A stretch of 14,898 nucleotides of DNA from Pseudomonadota bacterium (GTDB lineage: Bacteria > Pseudomonadota > Alphaproteobacteria > Rhizobiales > Rhizobiaceae). The number at the start of each line of letters is the position of its first letter. The stretch's first letter is position 1. The notes beneath the pieces were generated by a model. The model was not told the DNA's origin. It did not search any database and worked only from the letters and a program-made list of their open reading frames with translations. The translations under genes were made by a program, and so were the position numbers. Location of the stretch: assembly GCA_023419995.1 (NCBI GenBank), contig JAEZXF010000067.1:1-14898 (forward strand), given 5' to 3'. Shown piece by piece: positions 1 through 6,820 of the stretch.

Positions 1-38
1 CGGGGAGAAGGTGCCCGAAGGGCGGATGAGGGGCGGCG
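1..38 (-). repeat. RIME-like palindromic repeat, partial, cut by window edge
   Basis: Read on the minus strand, this stretch gives the same motif series as the repeat at 1420-1466: CCCCTCATCC, then a GCC/CTTC segment, then CACCTTCTCCCCG. The two therefore look like one intergenic repeat family in opposite orientation on either side of the guanine deaminase gene. The hairpin half containing GCGGGGAGAAGG is truncated by the left edge. Short palindromic repeats of this type between genes are known in Rhizobiales (RIME elements); the family name is assigned by resemblance only. Confidence 0.6.
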
Positions 39-65
39 CGGGGTTTTCCGGGAAGGTGAGATGAG

Positions 66-1376
66 ATGACTGCGCTTCTCCTGCGCGGGCGGGTGCTGTC
101 GTTCCGCACCCGGCCCGAAAGCATCGACGACCGCGCCTCCTATGCCTTCGAGGAAGACGGCGGCGTGCTGGTCCGCGACGGCAGGATCGCGGCGACCGGC
201 AATTTCGCGACACTGGCGGCGGGCGCGCCCGAGGCGAGGGTGGCTGACCACCGGCCGCACCTCATCCTGCCGGGCTTCGTCGACGCGCATGTCCACATGC
301 CGCAGATGCAGGTGATCGCGAGCTACGGGGCCGAGCTCCTCGACTGGCTGAACACCTACACCTTCCCGGAGGAGACGAAGTTCCGCGACACGCAGCACGG
401 GCGCCGCATCGCCCGGCTGTTCCTCGACGAGGTCGTCCGCCACGGGACCACGACCGTCGCCGCCTTCTGCTCGGTGCATCGCGAGAGCGTCGACGCCTTC
501 TTCGCCGAGGCGCTGTCGCGCAACATGCGCGTGGTCGCCGGCAAGGTGATGATGGACCGCAACGCGCCGGAAGGGCTGACCGACACGCCGCAATCCGGCT
601 TCGACGATTCGAAGGCGCTGATCGCCGAATGGCACGGCAGGGGCCGGCTGCACTATGCGATCACGCCGCGCTTCGCCATCACCTCGTCGCCGCAGCAGAT
701 GGAGATGGCCGGCGCGCTGGCGCGCGAGTTTCCCGACCTCCACATCCAGACGCACCTCAGCGAGAACCATGCCGAGATCGCGCTGACGAAGGAGCTCTAC
801 CAGGAAGCGAGGGACTATACCGACGTCTATGCCCGCTACGGGCTGCTCGGCAGCCGGACGCTGCTCGGCCACTGCATCCATCTCGGGGAGCGCGAGGCGG
901 ACGCGATCCACGACGCCGGCGCGGTGGCGGTGTTCTGCCCGACCTCGAACCTCTTCCTCGGCTCGGGCCTGTTCGACTGGCAGGGCTACTCGAAGCGCCG
1001 GAAGCCGCTGAGGATCGCGGCGGCCACCGACGTCGGCGGTGGCACCAGCTATTCGATGCTGCGCACCATGGACGAGGGCTACAAGGTGATCGCGCTCCAG
1101 GGCGAGAAGATGAACCCCTTCGCCTCGTTCTGGCAGATCACCCGCGGCAACGCCGAAGCGCTGTCGCTCGGTGACCGCATCGGCTCGCTGGAGCCGGGCA
1201 AGGACGCCGACCTCGTGGTGCTCGACGCGCGGGCGACGCCGGCGATGCGGCTGCGCATGGAGACGGCGGAGACGCTGGCGGAGGAGCTGTTCCTCCTCCA
1301 GACGCTGGGCGACGACCGCGCCGTGGCCGAGACCTACGTCGCAGGGCGGGCGGCCAAGAGCGCGCTTTCCGCCTGA
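66..1376 (+). CDS. guaD: Guanine deaminase (guanine aminohydrolase)
   Basis: This 436-aa cytosolic amidohydrolase would hydrolyse guanine to xanthine and ammonia, the step that feeds guanine into purine catabolism. The length is normal for the family. The zinc-binding HVH motif follows PGFVDA (H75, H77), and the neighbouring residues PQMQVIASYGAELLDWLN are characteristic of guanine deaminases rather than of other amidohydrolases. Further expected metal ligands are H230 (IQTH), H269 (LLGHC) and D322 (ATDVGGG). The CPTSNLFLGSG segment near residue 291 is also typical. The ATG at 66 is preceded by a GGAAGGTGAG ribosome-binding region; the ATG at 61 is out of frame and stops at once. It stands alone on the plus strand, flanked by RIME-like repeats, and is convergent with the ligase/aminotransferase pair. 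Xanthine dehydrogenase genes, often nearby, are not in this window but could lie to the left. Confidence 0.95.
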   Translation: MTALLLRGRVLSFRTRPESIDDRASYAFEEDGGVLVRDGRIAATGNFATLAAGAPEARVADHRPHLILPGFVDAHVHMPQMQVIASYGAELLDWLNTYTFPEETKFRDTQHGRRIARLFLDEVVRHGTTTVAAFCSVHRESVDAFFAEALSRNMRVVAGKVMMDRNAPEGLTDTPQSGFDDSKALIAEWHGRGRLHYAITPRFAITSSPQQMEMAGALAREFPDLHIQTHLSENHAEIALTKELYQEARDYTDVYARYGLLGSRTLLGHCIHLGEREADAIHDAGAVAVFCPTSNLFLGSGLFDWQGYSKRRKPLRIAAATDVGGGTSYSMLRTMDEGYKVIALQGEKMNPFASFWQITRGNAEALSLGDRIGSLEPGKDADLVVLDARATPAMRLRMETAETLAEELFLLQTLGDDRAVAETYVAGRAAKSALSA

Positions 1377-1419
1377 TCCGGTCACATGGCGGGGAGCCGG
1401 CTTTCGGATGTCAGCGCTG

Positions 1420-1466
1420 CCCCTCATCCCCCTGCCGGGACCTTCTCCCCGCGAGCGGGGAGAAGG
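1420..1466 (+). repeat. RIME-like palindromic repeat, first copy after guaD
   Basis: The segment starts CCCCTCATCC, continues CCCTGCCGGGA and ends in a perfect hairpin. CCTTCTCCCCGC at 1441-1452 pairs with GCGGGGAGAAGG at 1455-1466, with ten base pairs around a GCGAGC loop if steric limits are allowed for. It is the inverted counterpart of the sequence at 1-38. Lying between convergent genes, it may also act as a bidirectional transcription barrier, but there is no T-run to make it a standard terminator. Confidence 0.65.
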
Positions 1467-1487
1467 AAGAAGCGGCGACGCTGCGGT

Positions 1488-1545
1488 CAGTCTTCCTCTC
1501 CCTGTTCGCGGGGAGAGGATGCTGGCAGGCAGGTGAAGGGCGGCG
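1488..1545 (-). repeat. Degenerate second half of RIME-like repeat
   Basis: A weaker palindrome (CCTCTCCC with GGGAGAGG around GTTCGCG) is followed by GATGCTGGCAGGCAGGTGAAGGG, which resembles the CTGCCGG/CATCC end of the first copy in inverted orientation. Together with 1420-1466 it forms a composite of two head-to-head halves, as described for mosaic rhizobial intergenic elements. The remainder of the 1377-1574 gap shows no gene. Confidence 0.45.
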
Positions 1546-1574
1546 CCGGCAGCCCGTCATCATGGGCCTGCGGA

Positions 1575-2966
1575 TCAGACCTCGTGCATGTAGAGGTGGT
1601 AGTCGAGCTCGCTCACCGTGCGGGCGACGCGCAGATATTCGGCGCGCTTGATGGCGGTGAAGGTGCGGTGCATCTCCTCGCCGAGCGCGTCCCTCAGGAA
1701 GGCGGATTCCTCCGCGGCCGCGATCGCCGAGAGCCAGTCGCCCGGCATCGTCGGCGCGCTGCCGTCTTCTCCGTCATAGCCGTTGCCGGTGGTCTCCGGG
1801 CCGGGGTCGAGCCGCTCGTCGAGCCCCTTGAGGATGCCGGCGAGCACGGTCGCGGCGACCAGATAGGGGTTGGCGTCGACGCCCGACGGGCGATGCTCGA
1901 TGCGGCGCGCGGCCTTCGCGCCGGCCGGCACCCGCAGCGCGACCGAGCGGTTGTTGACGCCCCATGTCGGCGCGACCGGCGCATAGGACTGCGAGACGAA
2001 GCGCCGCCAGGAATTGGCGTGCGGCGCGAAGACCAGCATGGATTCGCCCATCGTTGCCGCGAGCCCGCCGAGCGCGTGCAGGAGTTCGGGCTTCCATTCG
2101 CCCTCGCGCTCCTCTGTGAAGACGTTCCTGCCTTCCGCGTCCTGCAGGGAGACGTGGAAATGCATGCCGGAGCCGGCATAGCGCTCGATCGGCTTGGCCA
2201 TGAAGCAGGCGGTGACGCCGTGGCGGCGGGCCTGCATGCGCACCAGCCGCTTGAGCATGATCAGGTCGTCGGCGGCGCGCATGACGTCGGTGCGGTAGTT
2301 CAGCGTCAGCTCGTACTGGCCGGGCGCGTATTCCGAGATCACGGTCTCGGCCGGGATCCCCTGCGCTTCCGCCGCCTTGTAGATGTCGGAGAACAGCGGC
2401 TCCATGCCGTGGAGATGATCGACCGAATAGACCTCGGTCTTGCCGCTCGCCCGCCCGTCGAGCACGGCGCGCGCCGGCTGGACGCGGCCCTCGCCGTCGC
2501 GGTCGTTGGCGAGCAGGAAGAACTCCAGCTCGAACGCGCCGGCCGGACAGAGCCCGCGCGCGGCGAAGGCGTCGACCTGGCGCTTCAGCGCATGGCGCGG
2601 ATCGCTGCCCATCGGCCGCCCGTCGAGGCCGTACATCGACATCAGCACCTGCCCGCGCGGCGGGTTGGTGCCGTGGAGCGGCTTGAGCGTGCCGGGGATG
2701 GGCCAGGCGCGCAGGTCGCCGTCGCCGGTGTCCCAGATAAGCCCGGTCTCGTGCACGTCCTCGCCGGTGACGTCGAGGCCGAGGATCGAGATCGGCAAAT
2801 GGCGGCCGCTCTCGTAGAGGCCGAGAAGCTCGTGGCGGCGGATGATCTTGCCGCGGCCGATGCCGTTGGCGTCGATCAGCACGATGTCGAACGCCTCGAT
2901 CCCGGCATGGGTATAGAGGAATTCGCGCGCCTCCTCGGCGCTCGAGCCGGAGGGAGAAACGGTCAT
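1575..2966 (-). CDS. Glutamine synthetase family ligase, PuuA-like (gamma-glutamylpolyamine synthetase type)
   Basis: This 463-aa protein belongs to the GS-like ATP-dependent ligases that join the gamma-carboxyl of glutamate to an amine; the reference enzyme is PuuA, glutamate-putrescine ligase. The N-terminal domain has DIVLIDANGIGRGKIIRR near residue 27. The catalytic domain shows the metal-binding strand AFELEFFLL (about 143-151), EYAPGQYELTL, the nucleotide-site segment GSGMHFHVSL, PTWGVNNRSVALRVP, and RIEHRPSGVDANPYL with its catalytic arginines. The family is certain, but the amine substrate cannot be read from sequence. The ATG overlaps the TGA stop of the upstream aminotransferase as ATGA, so the two are translationally coupled and probably act in one pathway. 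The protein lacks the adenylylation loop sequence of housekeeping GlnA and is not the nitrogen-assimilation enzyme. Confidence 0.88.
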   Translation of the reverse strand: MTVSPSGSSAEEAREFLYTHAGIEAFDIVLIDANGIGRGKIIRRHELLGLYESGRHLPISILGLDVTGEDVHETGLIWDTGDGDLRAWPIPGTLKPLHGTNPPRGQVLMSMYGLDGRPMGSDPRHALKRQVDAFAARGLCPAGAFELEFFLLANDRDGEGRVQPARAVLDGRASGKTEVYSVDHLHGMEPLFSDIYKAAEAQGIPAETVISEYAPGQYELTLNYRTDVMRAADDLIMLKRLVRMQARRHGVTACFMAKPIERYAGSGMHFHVSLQDAEGRNVFTEEREGEWKPELLHALGGLAATMGESMLVFAPHANSWRRFVSQSYAPVAPTWGVNNRSVALRVPAGAKAARRIEHRPSGVDANPYLVAATVLAGILKGLDERLDPGPETTGNGYDGEDGSAPTMPGDWLSAIAAAEESAFLRDALGEEMHRTFTAIKRAEYLRVARTVSELDYHLYMHEV

Positions 2967-4345
2967 CGGGAAAGCTCCCTTGCGATGGCGTCGAAGGCGG
3001 CAACCAGCCGGTCGATCTGGCCCTTCCTCGTCGCCGGCGACACCAGCATCATGTTGTGGAACGGCGCGATCAGGCAGCCGCGGTTGACGAGGCCGACATG
3101 GATCGCGGCTTCGAGCGCCGGCGCATGGGCAGCCTCTGCCTCGGTGCCGTTCCTCAGCGGGCCGGGCGCGCAGACGAACTCGACGCGGGCGCCGACGCGG
3201 GCGACGTGCCAGGGCAGGCCGTGCCGGCCGACGGCGGCGGCAAGCCCCTTCTCCAGCCGCGGGGCGAGGCGGCCCATGCGGGCGTAGGCGTCGTCGGTCA
3301 TCACCTCCTCGAGCGTCGCGCGCATCGCCGCGAACTGGAGCGGGTTGGCCGAGAGTGTGGTGCCCATGCCGGAATAGCCGGGCTCCTTCGCGGCCTGATA
3401 GGCGGCCCAGCGCGCGGCGACGTCGGCGGTCATGCCCCAGACGCTCGCCGGCACGCCGCCGGCGACCGGCTTGCCGAGCACGAACAGGTCGGGCTCGAGC
3501 CCGTGGGCGCGGGTGTAGCCGCCGGGGCCGGTCGAGATGGTATGCGTCTCGTCGATCAGGAGCAGCGTTCCGTGGCGGCGGGTCGCGTCGCGCAGCGCGG
3601 CATGGAAGCCGGGATCGGGCAGCACCATGCAGGAATTGGTCATCACCGGCTCGGCGATGACGCAGGCGACGTCGCCGTGGGCGAGCGCGGCTTCGAGCGC
3701 CGGAACGTCGTTGAACTCGACGATGCGGGTGCGGGCCGTCAGGTCGCGGAACTCGCCGGCGAGGCCGGGGCGATTGACGGGCCTGCCGTCCTTCAGCCGC
3801 ACCATCGTCTCGTCCACCGCGCCGTGGTAGCAGCCGTTGAAGACGAGGATTTTATCCCTGCCGGTGACGGCGCGGGCGACGCGCAGCGCAAAGCGGTTGG
3901 CGTCGGTCGCCGTCGTCGCGATCTGCCACAGCGGCAGGCCGAAGCGCTCGCCGAGCAGCCGCCCGACTTCCAGCGCGTCCTCGCCCGGAAGCATGGTGGT
4001 AAGCCCGCGGCGGGCTTGGCGGCGGATTGCCTTTTCCACCGGCGCGGGCGAGTGGCCGAACATCGAGCCGGTGTCGCCGAGGCAGAAATCGGCGAGCTCG
4101 TTGCCGTCGATGTCGGTGATCGTCGCGCCCTTCGCCTTCGCGACCACGAAGGGAAACGGCATCGGCCAGTCGCGCATCCAGTGCATCGGCACGCCGGCGA
4201 GATAGCCCTCCGCGCCTCCGGCCATGGCCTGGTGCGAGCGCGGCCTTGCCCGCAGGTAGGTTTCGGCCTCGCGGGCGCGGAACGCCGCGATGCGCTCCGG
4301 CGCCACGCCGCCCGCGGCGCTGGCTGCAATGGTGGTCTGGCTCAC
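2963..4345 (-). CDS. Class III PLP-dependent aminotransferase (glutamate-1-semialdehyde aminomutase-like)
   Basis: This 460-aa fold-type I, class III aminotransferase has a PLP phosphate-binding region with ATTATDANRFALRVARAVTGR (residues 143-163), the FNGCYHGAVDE segment, the cofactor-nitrogen aspartate in LLLIDETHT (D265) and the Schiff-base lysine in LGKPVAGG (K292). It aligns by eye best with glutamate-1-semialdehyde 2,1-aminomutase-like enzymes annotated as 'aspartate aminotransferase family', but haem synthesis is unlikely because alphaproteobacteria make ALA from glycine. I chose the GTG at 4345, preceded by GGGGG with 5 nt spacing, over an ATG at 4372 with no ribosome-binding site. 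It is first in a two-gene unit with the PuuA-like ligase (4-nt overlap). Inference: it transaminates an omega-amine or amino acid that the ligase makes or uses. Confidence 0.82.
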   Translation of the reverse strand: MSQTTIAASAAGGVAPERIAAFRAREAETYLRARPRSHQAMAGGAEGYLAGVPMHWMRDWPMPFPFVVAKAKGATITDIDGNELADFCLGDTGSMFGHSPAPVEKAIRRQARRGLTTMLPGEDALEVGRLLGERFGLPLWQIATTATDANRFALRVARAVTGRDKILVFNGCYHGAVDETMVRLKDGRPVNRPGLAGEFRDLTARTRIVEFNDVPALEAALAHGDVACVIAEPVMTNSCMVLPDPGFHAALRDATRRHGTLLLIDETHTISTGPGGYTRAHGLEPDLFVLGKPVAGGVPASVWGMTADVAARWAAYQAAKEPGYSGMGTTLSANPLQFAAMRATLEEVMTDDAYARMGRLAPRLEKGLAAAVGRHGLPWHVARVGARVEFVCAPGPLRNGTEAEAAHAPALEAAIHVGLVNRGCLIAPFHNMMLVSPATRKGQIDRLVAAFDAIARELSR

Positions 4346-4359
4346 GTTTTCCCCCGGCC

Positions 4360-4401
4360 GTTGCAGCCCCATCCCTATCGCTGCGCGCGAACGGCTGCAA
4401 C
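4360..4401. promoter_or_regulatory. Inverted repeat upstream of the aminotransferase, possible operator
   Basis: GTTGCAGCC (4360-4368) and GGCTGCAAC (4393-4401) are perfect 9-bp inverted arms separated by 24 nt. They sit just upstream of the chosen GTG start at 4345, where a promoter or operator for the minus-strand pair would be. The spacing of about three helical turns between arm centres suits a looping or tandem dimer site, but no known consensus is recognised. Confidence 0.3.
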
Positions 4402-4428
4402 CGCCCGCCGGCCGTGCTGGCGGGCGGT
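4400..4428 (-). terminator. GC-rich hairpin after the 276-aa gene, possible terminator
   Basis: ACCGCCCGCC (4400-4409) and GGCGGGCGGT (4419-4428) form a perfect 10-bp stem with a 9-nt loop, 50 nt past the stop codon of the minus-strand gene at 4478-5308. No U-tract follows on the minus strand, so it would be a weak, factor-assisted or mRNA-end-protecting structure rather than a textbook intrinsic terminator. Confidence 0.4.
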
Positions 4429-4477
4429 GGCGCGCCGATGCGCCGACGATCGTGCCGGAAAGAGGCGCTTGCCGGAA

Positions 4478-5308
4478 CTACTCGCGCTGCATCCGGTCGG
4501 CAGCCAGCATCTCGGGGTCGACGAGGTCGATCTCCTCGCCGGCCGGGAAACCGAATACCTCCTGGAACCGCAGCGGGCCGAGCAGCTCCGCCGCGTGATT
4601 GAGAAGCCTCTGGTTCTGGGCGTTCAGGAACTCCGCGTCGGCGGCGGCCGCCTCGGGCGCTCTCTCGATCATGGCGATCCGCACCTGCTCGCGCAGCGCC
4701 AGAAGCTGCGCCAGAAGCTCGGGAGCGTCCTCGGCCAGCACGGACGTGGCGCGTTCCGTGAAATCGTCCTGCCCGTCGGTCTCTTCCGGTTGCATGGGTC
4801 CACCCATCGGTGCGATGCCGGCAGCCGCCACGACAACAGGCGCCGCGCAGCCCTGCACCCTGTTCTTCCAGTCGGCGACATTCACGCCGTAGGTTCCATA
4901 TAGGTAGGCGCTGGCGAAATAGCCACGGGCCTTGCTGACGGTGAGCCGCGTGCCCGCCGTCGCATAGAGAACCTGATTGGATAGCTGGTGGCATACCCCG
5001 TCTATCGCGTAGGAGAAGATGGTTCCCCTCGCTGCCGGGACATGGCGTGAATCCGCGTTCGGCTGGACCACGCAGCGGGCGAAGTTCAGGTCGCCGGATT
5101 TCTGCCCGAGAATGCCTGTCGGGTTTCCCGGAATGCCGCCTTGTGGCCGGTAGTCGCCCCAGCACAGCCAGCAATCCTTGCCGGCGGCGGACACCGCGGC
5201 CACGCTGGGATAGTTAAACTTCCGGTTGTCGTAAGTTGTCACCCAGGTGTGATCTACTGGAGATTTCGTATAAAAGGCAGGCGATGCCCAGGCAAAGAAA
5301 ATCGTCAT
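4478..5308 (-). CDS. Hypothetical protein, 276 aa, possible permuted NlpC/papain-like fold
   Basis: I do not recognise a named family. The N-terminal domain (about 1-155) is rich in aromatics, Cys and His: DHTWVTTYD (H20), CWLCWGDYRPQGG (C46, C49), GDLNFARC (C79), ADSRHVPAARGTIF and YAIDGVCHQLSNQVLYAT (C106, H107). The order of a strand histidine early and a cysteine at a helix start later is the order seen in circularly permuted NlpC/P60-LRAT enzymes, so H20 and C106 could be catalytic; this is a hypothesis. A short Ala/Gly/Pro linker (155-172) leads to a charged, helical C-terminal domain ending LNHAAELLGPLRFQEVFGFPAGEEIDLVDPEML. There is no signal peptide. The start is the ATG at 5308 behind GGGAGG with 5 nt spacing; the upstream TTG at 5326 lies in the hairpin and ribosome-binding region. 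Its base composition looks less GC-rich than that of its neighbours, which suggests transfer. Confidence 0.75.
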   Translation of the reverse strand: MTIFFAWASPAFYTKSPVDHTWVTTYDNRKFNYPSVAAVSAAGKDCWLCWGDYRPQGGIPGNPTGILGQKSGDLNFARCVVQPNADSRHVPAARGTIFSYAIDGVCHQLSNQVLYATAGTRLTVSKARGYFASAYLYGTYGVNVADWKNRVQGCAAPVVVAAAGIAPMGGPMQPEETDGQDDFTERATSVLAEDAPELLAQLLALREQVRIAMIERAPEAAAADAEFLNAQNQRLLNHAAELLGPLRFQEVFGFPAGEEIDLVDPEMLAADRMQRE

Positions 5309-5317
5309 GTGCGCCTC

Positions 5318-5383
5318 CCGTCGCAAATTCCGAAGATTATACTATTATTACTATAATATAGTCTTCGTGGCAATTTGCGACGG
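5318..5383 (-). promoter_or_regulatory. AT-rich imperfect hairpin overlapping a ribosome-binding site, with possible promoter
   Basis: CCGTCGCAAATT (5318-5329) and AATTTGCGACGG (5372-5383) are perfect 12-bp inverted arms. Inside them CGAAGA (5331-5336) pairs with TCTTCG (5362-5367), and the core (5337-5361) is almost all A/T and partly self-complementary. Read on the minus strand, the 3' arm runs into the GGGAGG ribosome-binding site of the 276-aa gene, so folding could mask translation. The core also holds a TATAAT on each strand (5336-5341 minus, 5352-5357 plus). A TTGCCA (5373-5368, minus) lies 18 nt from an AATAAT, a possible promoter for the gene. It could instead be an operator or remnant of a small mobile element. 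Confidence 0.6.
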
Positions 5384-5400
5384 AAATGCGGGGCGGCCCA

Positions 5401-5431
5401 GCCTTTTCAGGAGGCCACCCGGCCTTTTCAG
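5401..5431. repeat. 10-bp direct repeat spanning the WD40 gene stop codon
   Basis: GCCTTTTCAG occurs at 5401-5410 and again at 5422-5431, exactly 21 bp apart. The second copy contains the TGA stop (minus strand) of the WD40 gene. It looks like a small tandem duplication at the gene end or the scar of an insertion or deletion next to the hairpin region. No function is evident. Confidence 0.5.
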
Positions 5432-6402
5432 CCTGCGACGTCGATGACGCCGCAGTCGCCGGTTTCCGAGCCGAAGGTGATGCGGCGGCCCTCGGGATCC
5501 CACGCCATCGTCGTGATCGCGCCCTTGCCGGGGCGGCGCAGCAGCACCTCCTTCTGGTCGGCGACGCGGGCGGCCAGCACCATGCCGTCGGCATAGCCGA
5601 TGGCGAGGATCTCGTCGGTGGTGTGGAAGGCGACGGCGGTGACCATGGTGTCGCCGCGCGTGCCCAGCTCGGCCGGGGCCTTGCCGATCGGCCCGTCCTT
5701 GGTCTGGAACGGCCAGACGATGGCGGCCGGCGCACCGGAGCTCGCCAGCCAGCGGCCTTTCGCGCTCCACGACAGGCTCTTCACCTTGGCGGGATAGCCC
5801 GCCATGCGCATGTGCTTGCCGTCGGCCAGCTTCCAGCCGTGCAGCGCGTTCTCCTGCATGGTGGTGACGAGGAAATTGCCGTCGGGCGAGAAGGTGACGC
5901 CGGTATGGGCGCCGGCCCATTCCAGCTCGGCCGGCTTGCCGGCGGCGGCCGGGAAATGCAGCGTCGCGCCGTTGTAGCGGGCGACGGCCAGCCTGAGACC
6001 CTTGGGCGCGAAGGCCAGGCCCTCGACGCTGCGCGGATGGGCGATCTCCTTCGCCGCGCCGTCCGGCAGGAGGACGTGGGCGATGCGACCGCTGGCGAAG
6101 GCCAGCGTGCCGCGCGGGCCCGTCGCGACGGCGGTGACCCATTTGCCGCCGATGTTCGCGAGTTCCCTCACCGTGCCGTCGGCGGTCACGGCGCAGACGC
6201 GGCCGTCCTCTCCGCCGGTAAGCAACGACTTGCCGTCGAGTGCCGGCGTGGCGCAGGCGAGGCCGTCATGCGCCGTCACCGTCTTGTGGCCGTTGTCGAG
6301 ACGGTGGACCGTGCCGTCCGCCAGCGCGAAATGCGGGATGTTGGAAAGCCATGCGGCAGCGACGCAATGGGTGTCGAGATCGAGAGGGGCGACGGTCGGC
6401 AT
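5428..6402 (-). CDS. WD40 repeat protein
   Basis: This 324-aa predicted beta-propeller has about six or seven degenerate blades. Recognisable blade pieces are HFALADGTVHRLD, LLTGGEDGRVCAVTADG, LAFASGRIAHVLLPDG, GVTFSPDGNFLVTTMQENALHGWKLADG, LSWSAKGRWLASSGAPAAIVWPF, LAIGYADGMVLAARV and MAWDPEGRRITFGSETGDCGVIDV. No signal peptide or membrane segment is seen, so it should be cytosolic and serve as a protein-binding scaffold rather than an enzyme. The ATG at 6402 overlaps the TAA of the preceding gene by one base (TAATG), a strong sign of translational coupling; a frame extension to 6513 runs through that gene and is ignored. WD40 genes beside COG0523 GTPases recur in alphaproteobacteria, from what I recall, but their role is not established. 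Confidence 0.88.
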   Translation of the reverse strand: MPTVAPLDLDTHCVAAAWLSNIPHFALADGTVHRLDNGHKTVTAHDGLACATPALDGKSLLTGGEDGRVCAVTADGTVRELANIGGKWVTAVATGPRGTLAFASGRIAHVLLPDGAAKEIAHPRSVEGLAFAPKGLRLAVARYNGATLHFPAAAGKPAELEWAGAHTGVTFSPDGNFLVTTMQENALHGWKLADGKHMRMAGYPAKVKSLSWSAKGRWLASSGAPAAIVWPFQTKDGPIGKAPAELGTRGDTMVTAVAFHTTDEILAIGYADGMVLAARVADQKEVLLRRPGKGAITTMAWDPEGRRITFGSETGDCGVIDVAG

Positions 6403-6809
6403 TAGATCTTCATATCCGGCATGTGTTGCGGGCGACGGACCACGACGGTCTCCTCGATCGGCAGGGGGATGGGCGAGCCGGTCTCGTCCATGTGGTCGAA
6501 ATAGCAGATCCACTGGCCCCAGTTGGCGATCAGCCAGGAGGTCTCGAGCGACATCCTGTTCTGTCCCTGGCTTTCCCTGGGAAAGTAGAGCATTGGCATG
6601 CCGGCCTTGTATCCGTCGAGGATCAGGAGACCCAGCCTGTCGTCATAGGTCCACATTTCGAAGAGCATCAGGTCGAGCGGAGGCGAATCCGGGCCGAGCC
6701 CCGGATTGTGGGCGAGACGCAGGATGTCGCCGCGCCACAGGCTTTCCGCGGGGCGGTCGAGCAGGCGCCATTCCTCCTGCCGCTCGACCGTGCGCTGCCA
6801 TTTGAGCAT
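6402..6809 (-). CDS. Small protein resembling immunity protein 45 (Imm45) family
   Basis: This 135-aa soluble protein is rich in tryptophan. From memory, its motif order matches Imm45-type proteins: LWRGDILR (24-31), a hydrophobic LDLMLFEMW strand, LGLLILDGYKAG (59-70), YFPRES (75-80) and MSLETSWLIANWGQWICY (86-103). Imm45 members are classed as immunity proteins of polymorphic toxin systems, but no toxin or secretion gene is visible here, so the molecular role is open. It starts 11 nt after the stop of the COG0523 GTPase gene and its own TAA overlaps the ATG of the WD40 gene, so it is the middle gene of a three-gene operon. The reading frame is secure; the family call is moderate. Confidence 0.8.
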   Translation of the reverse strand: MLKWQRTVERQEEWRLLDRPAESLWRGDILRLAHNPGLGPDSPPLDLMLFEMWTYDDRLGLLILDGYKAGMPMLYFPRESQGQNRMSLETSWLIANWGQWICYFDHMDETGSPIPLPIEETVVVRRPQHMPDMKI

Positions 6810-6820
6810 CGCCGGCTGCC

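Noticed and set aside
1386..3287. Plus-strand open frame of over 600 codons across the GS-like ligase
   Set aside because: It runs through the RIME-like repeat and is antisense to a gene with intact catalytic motifs, with Val/Ala/Arg/Glu-rich sequence and no domain.
3056..4903. Plus-strand open frame of over 600 codons across the aminotransferase
   Set aside because: It is antisense to the class III aminotransferase and the 276-aa gene, with shadow-type composition.
5412..5429. Small AGGCC/GGCCT hairpin followed by TTTT on the plus strand, terminator-like
   Set aside because: No plus-strand gene leads into it, and on the minus strand the T-run is on the wrong side; the stem is only 5 bp.
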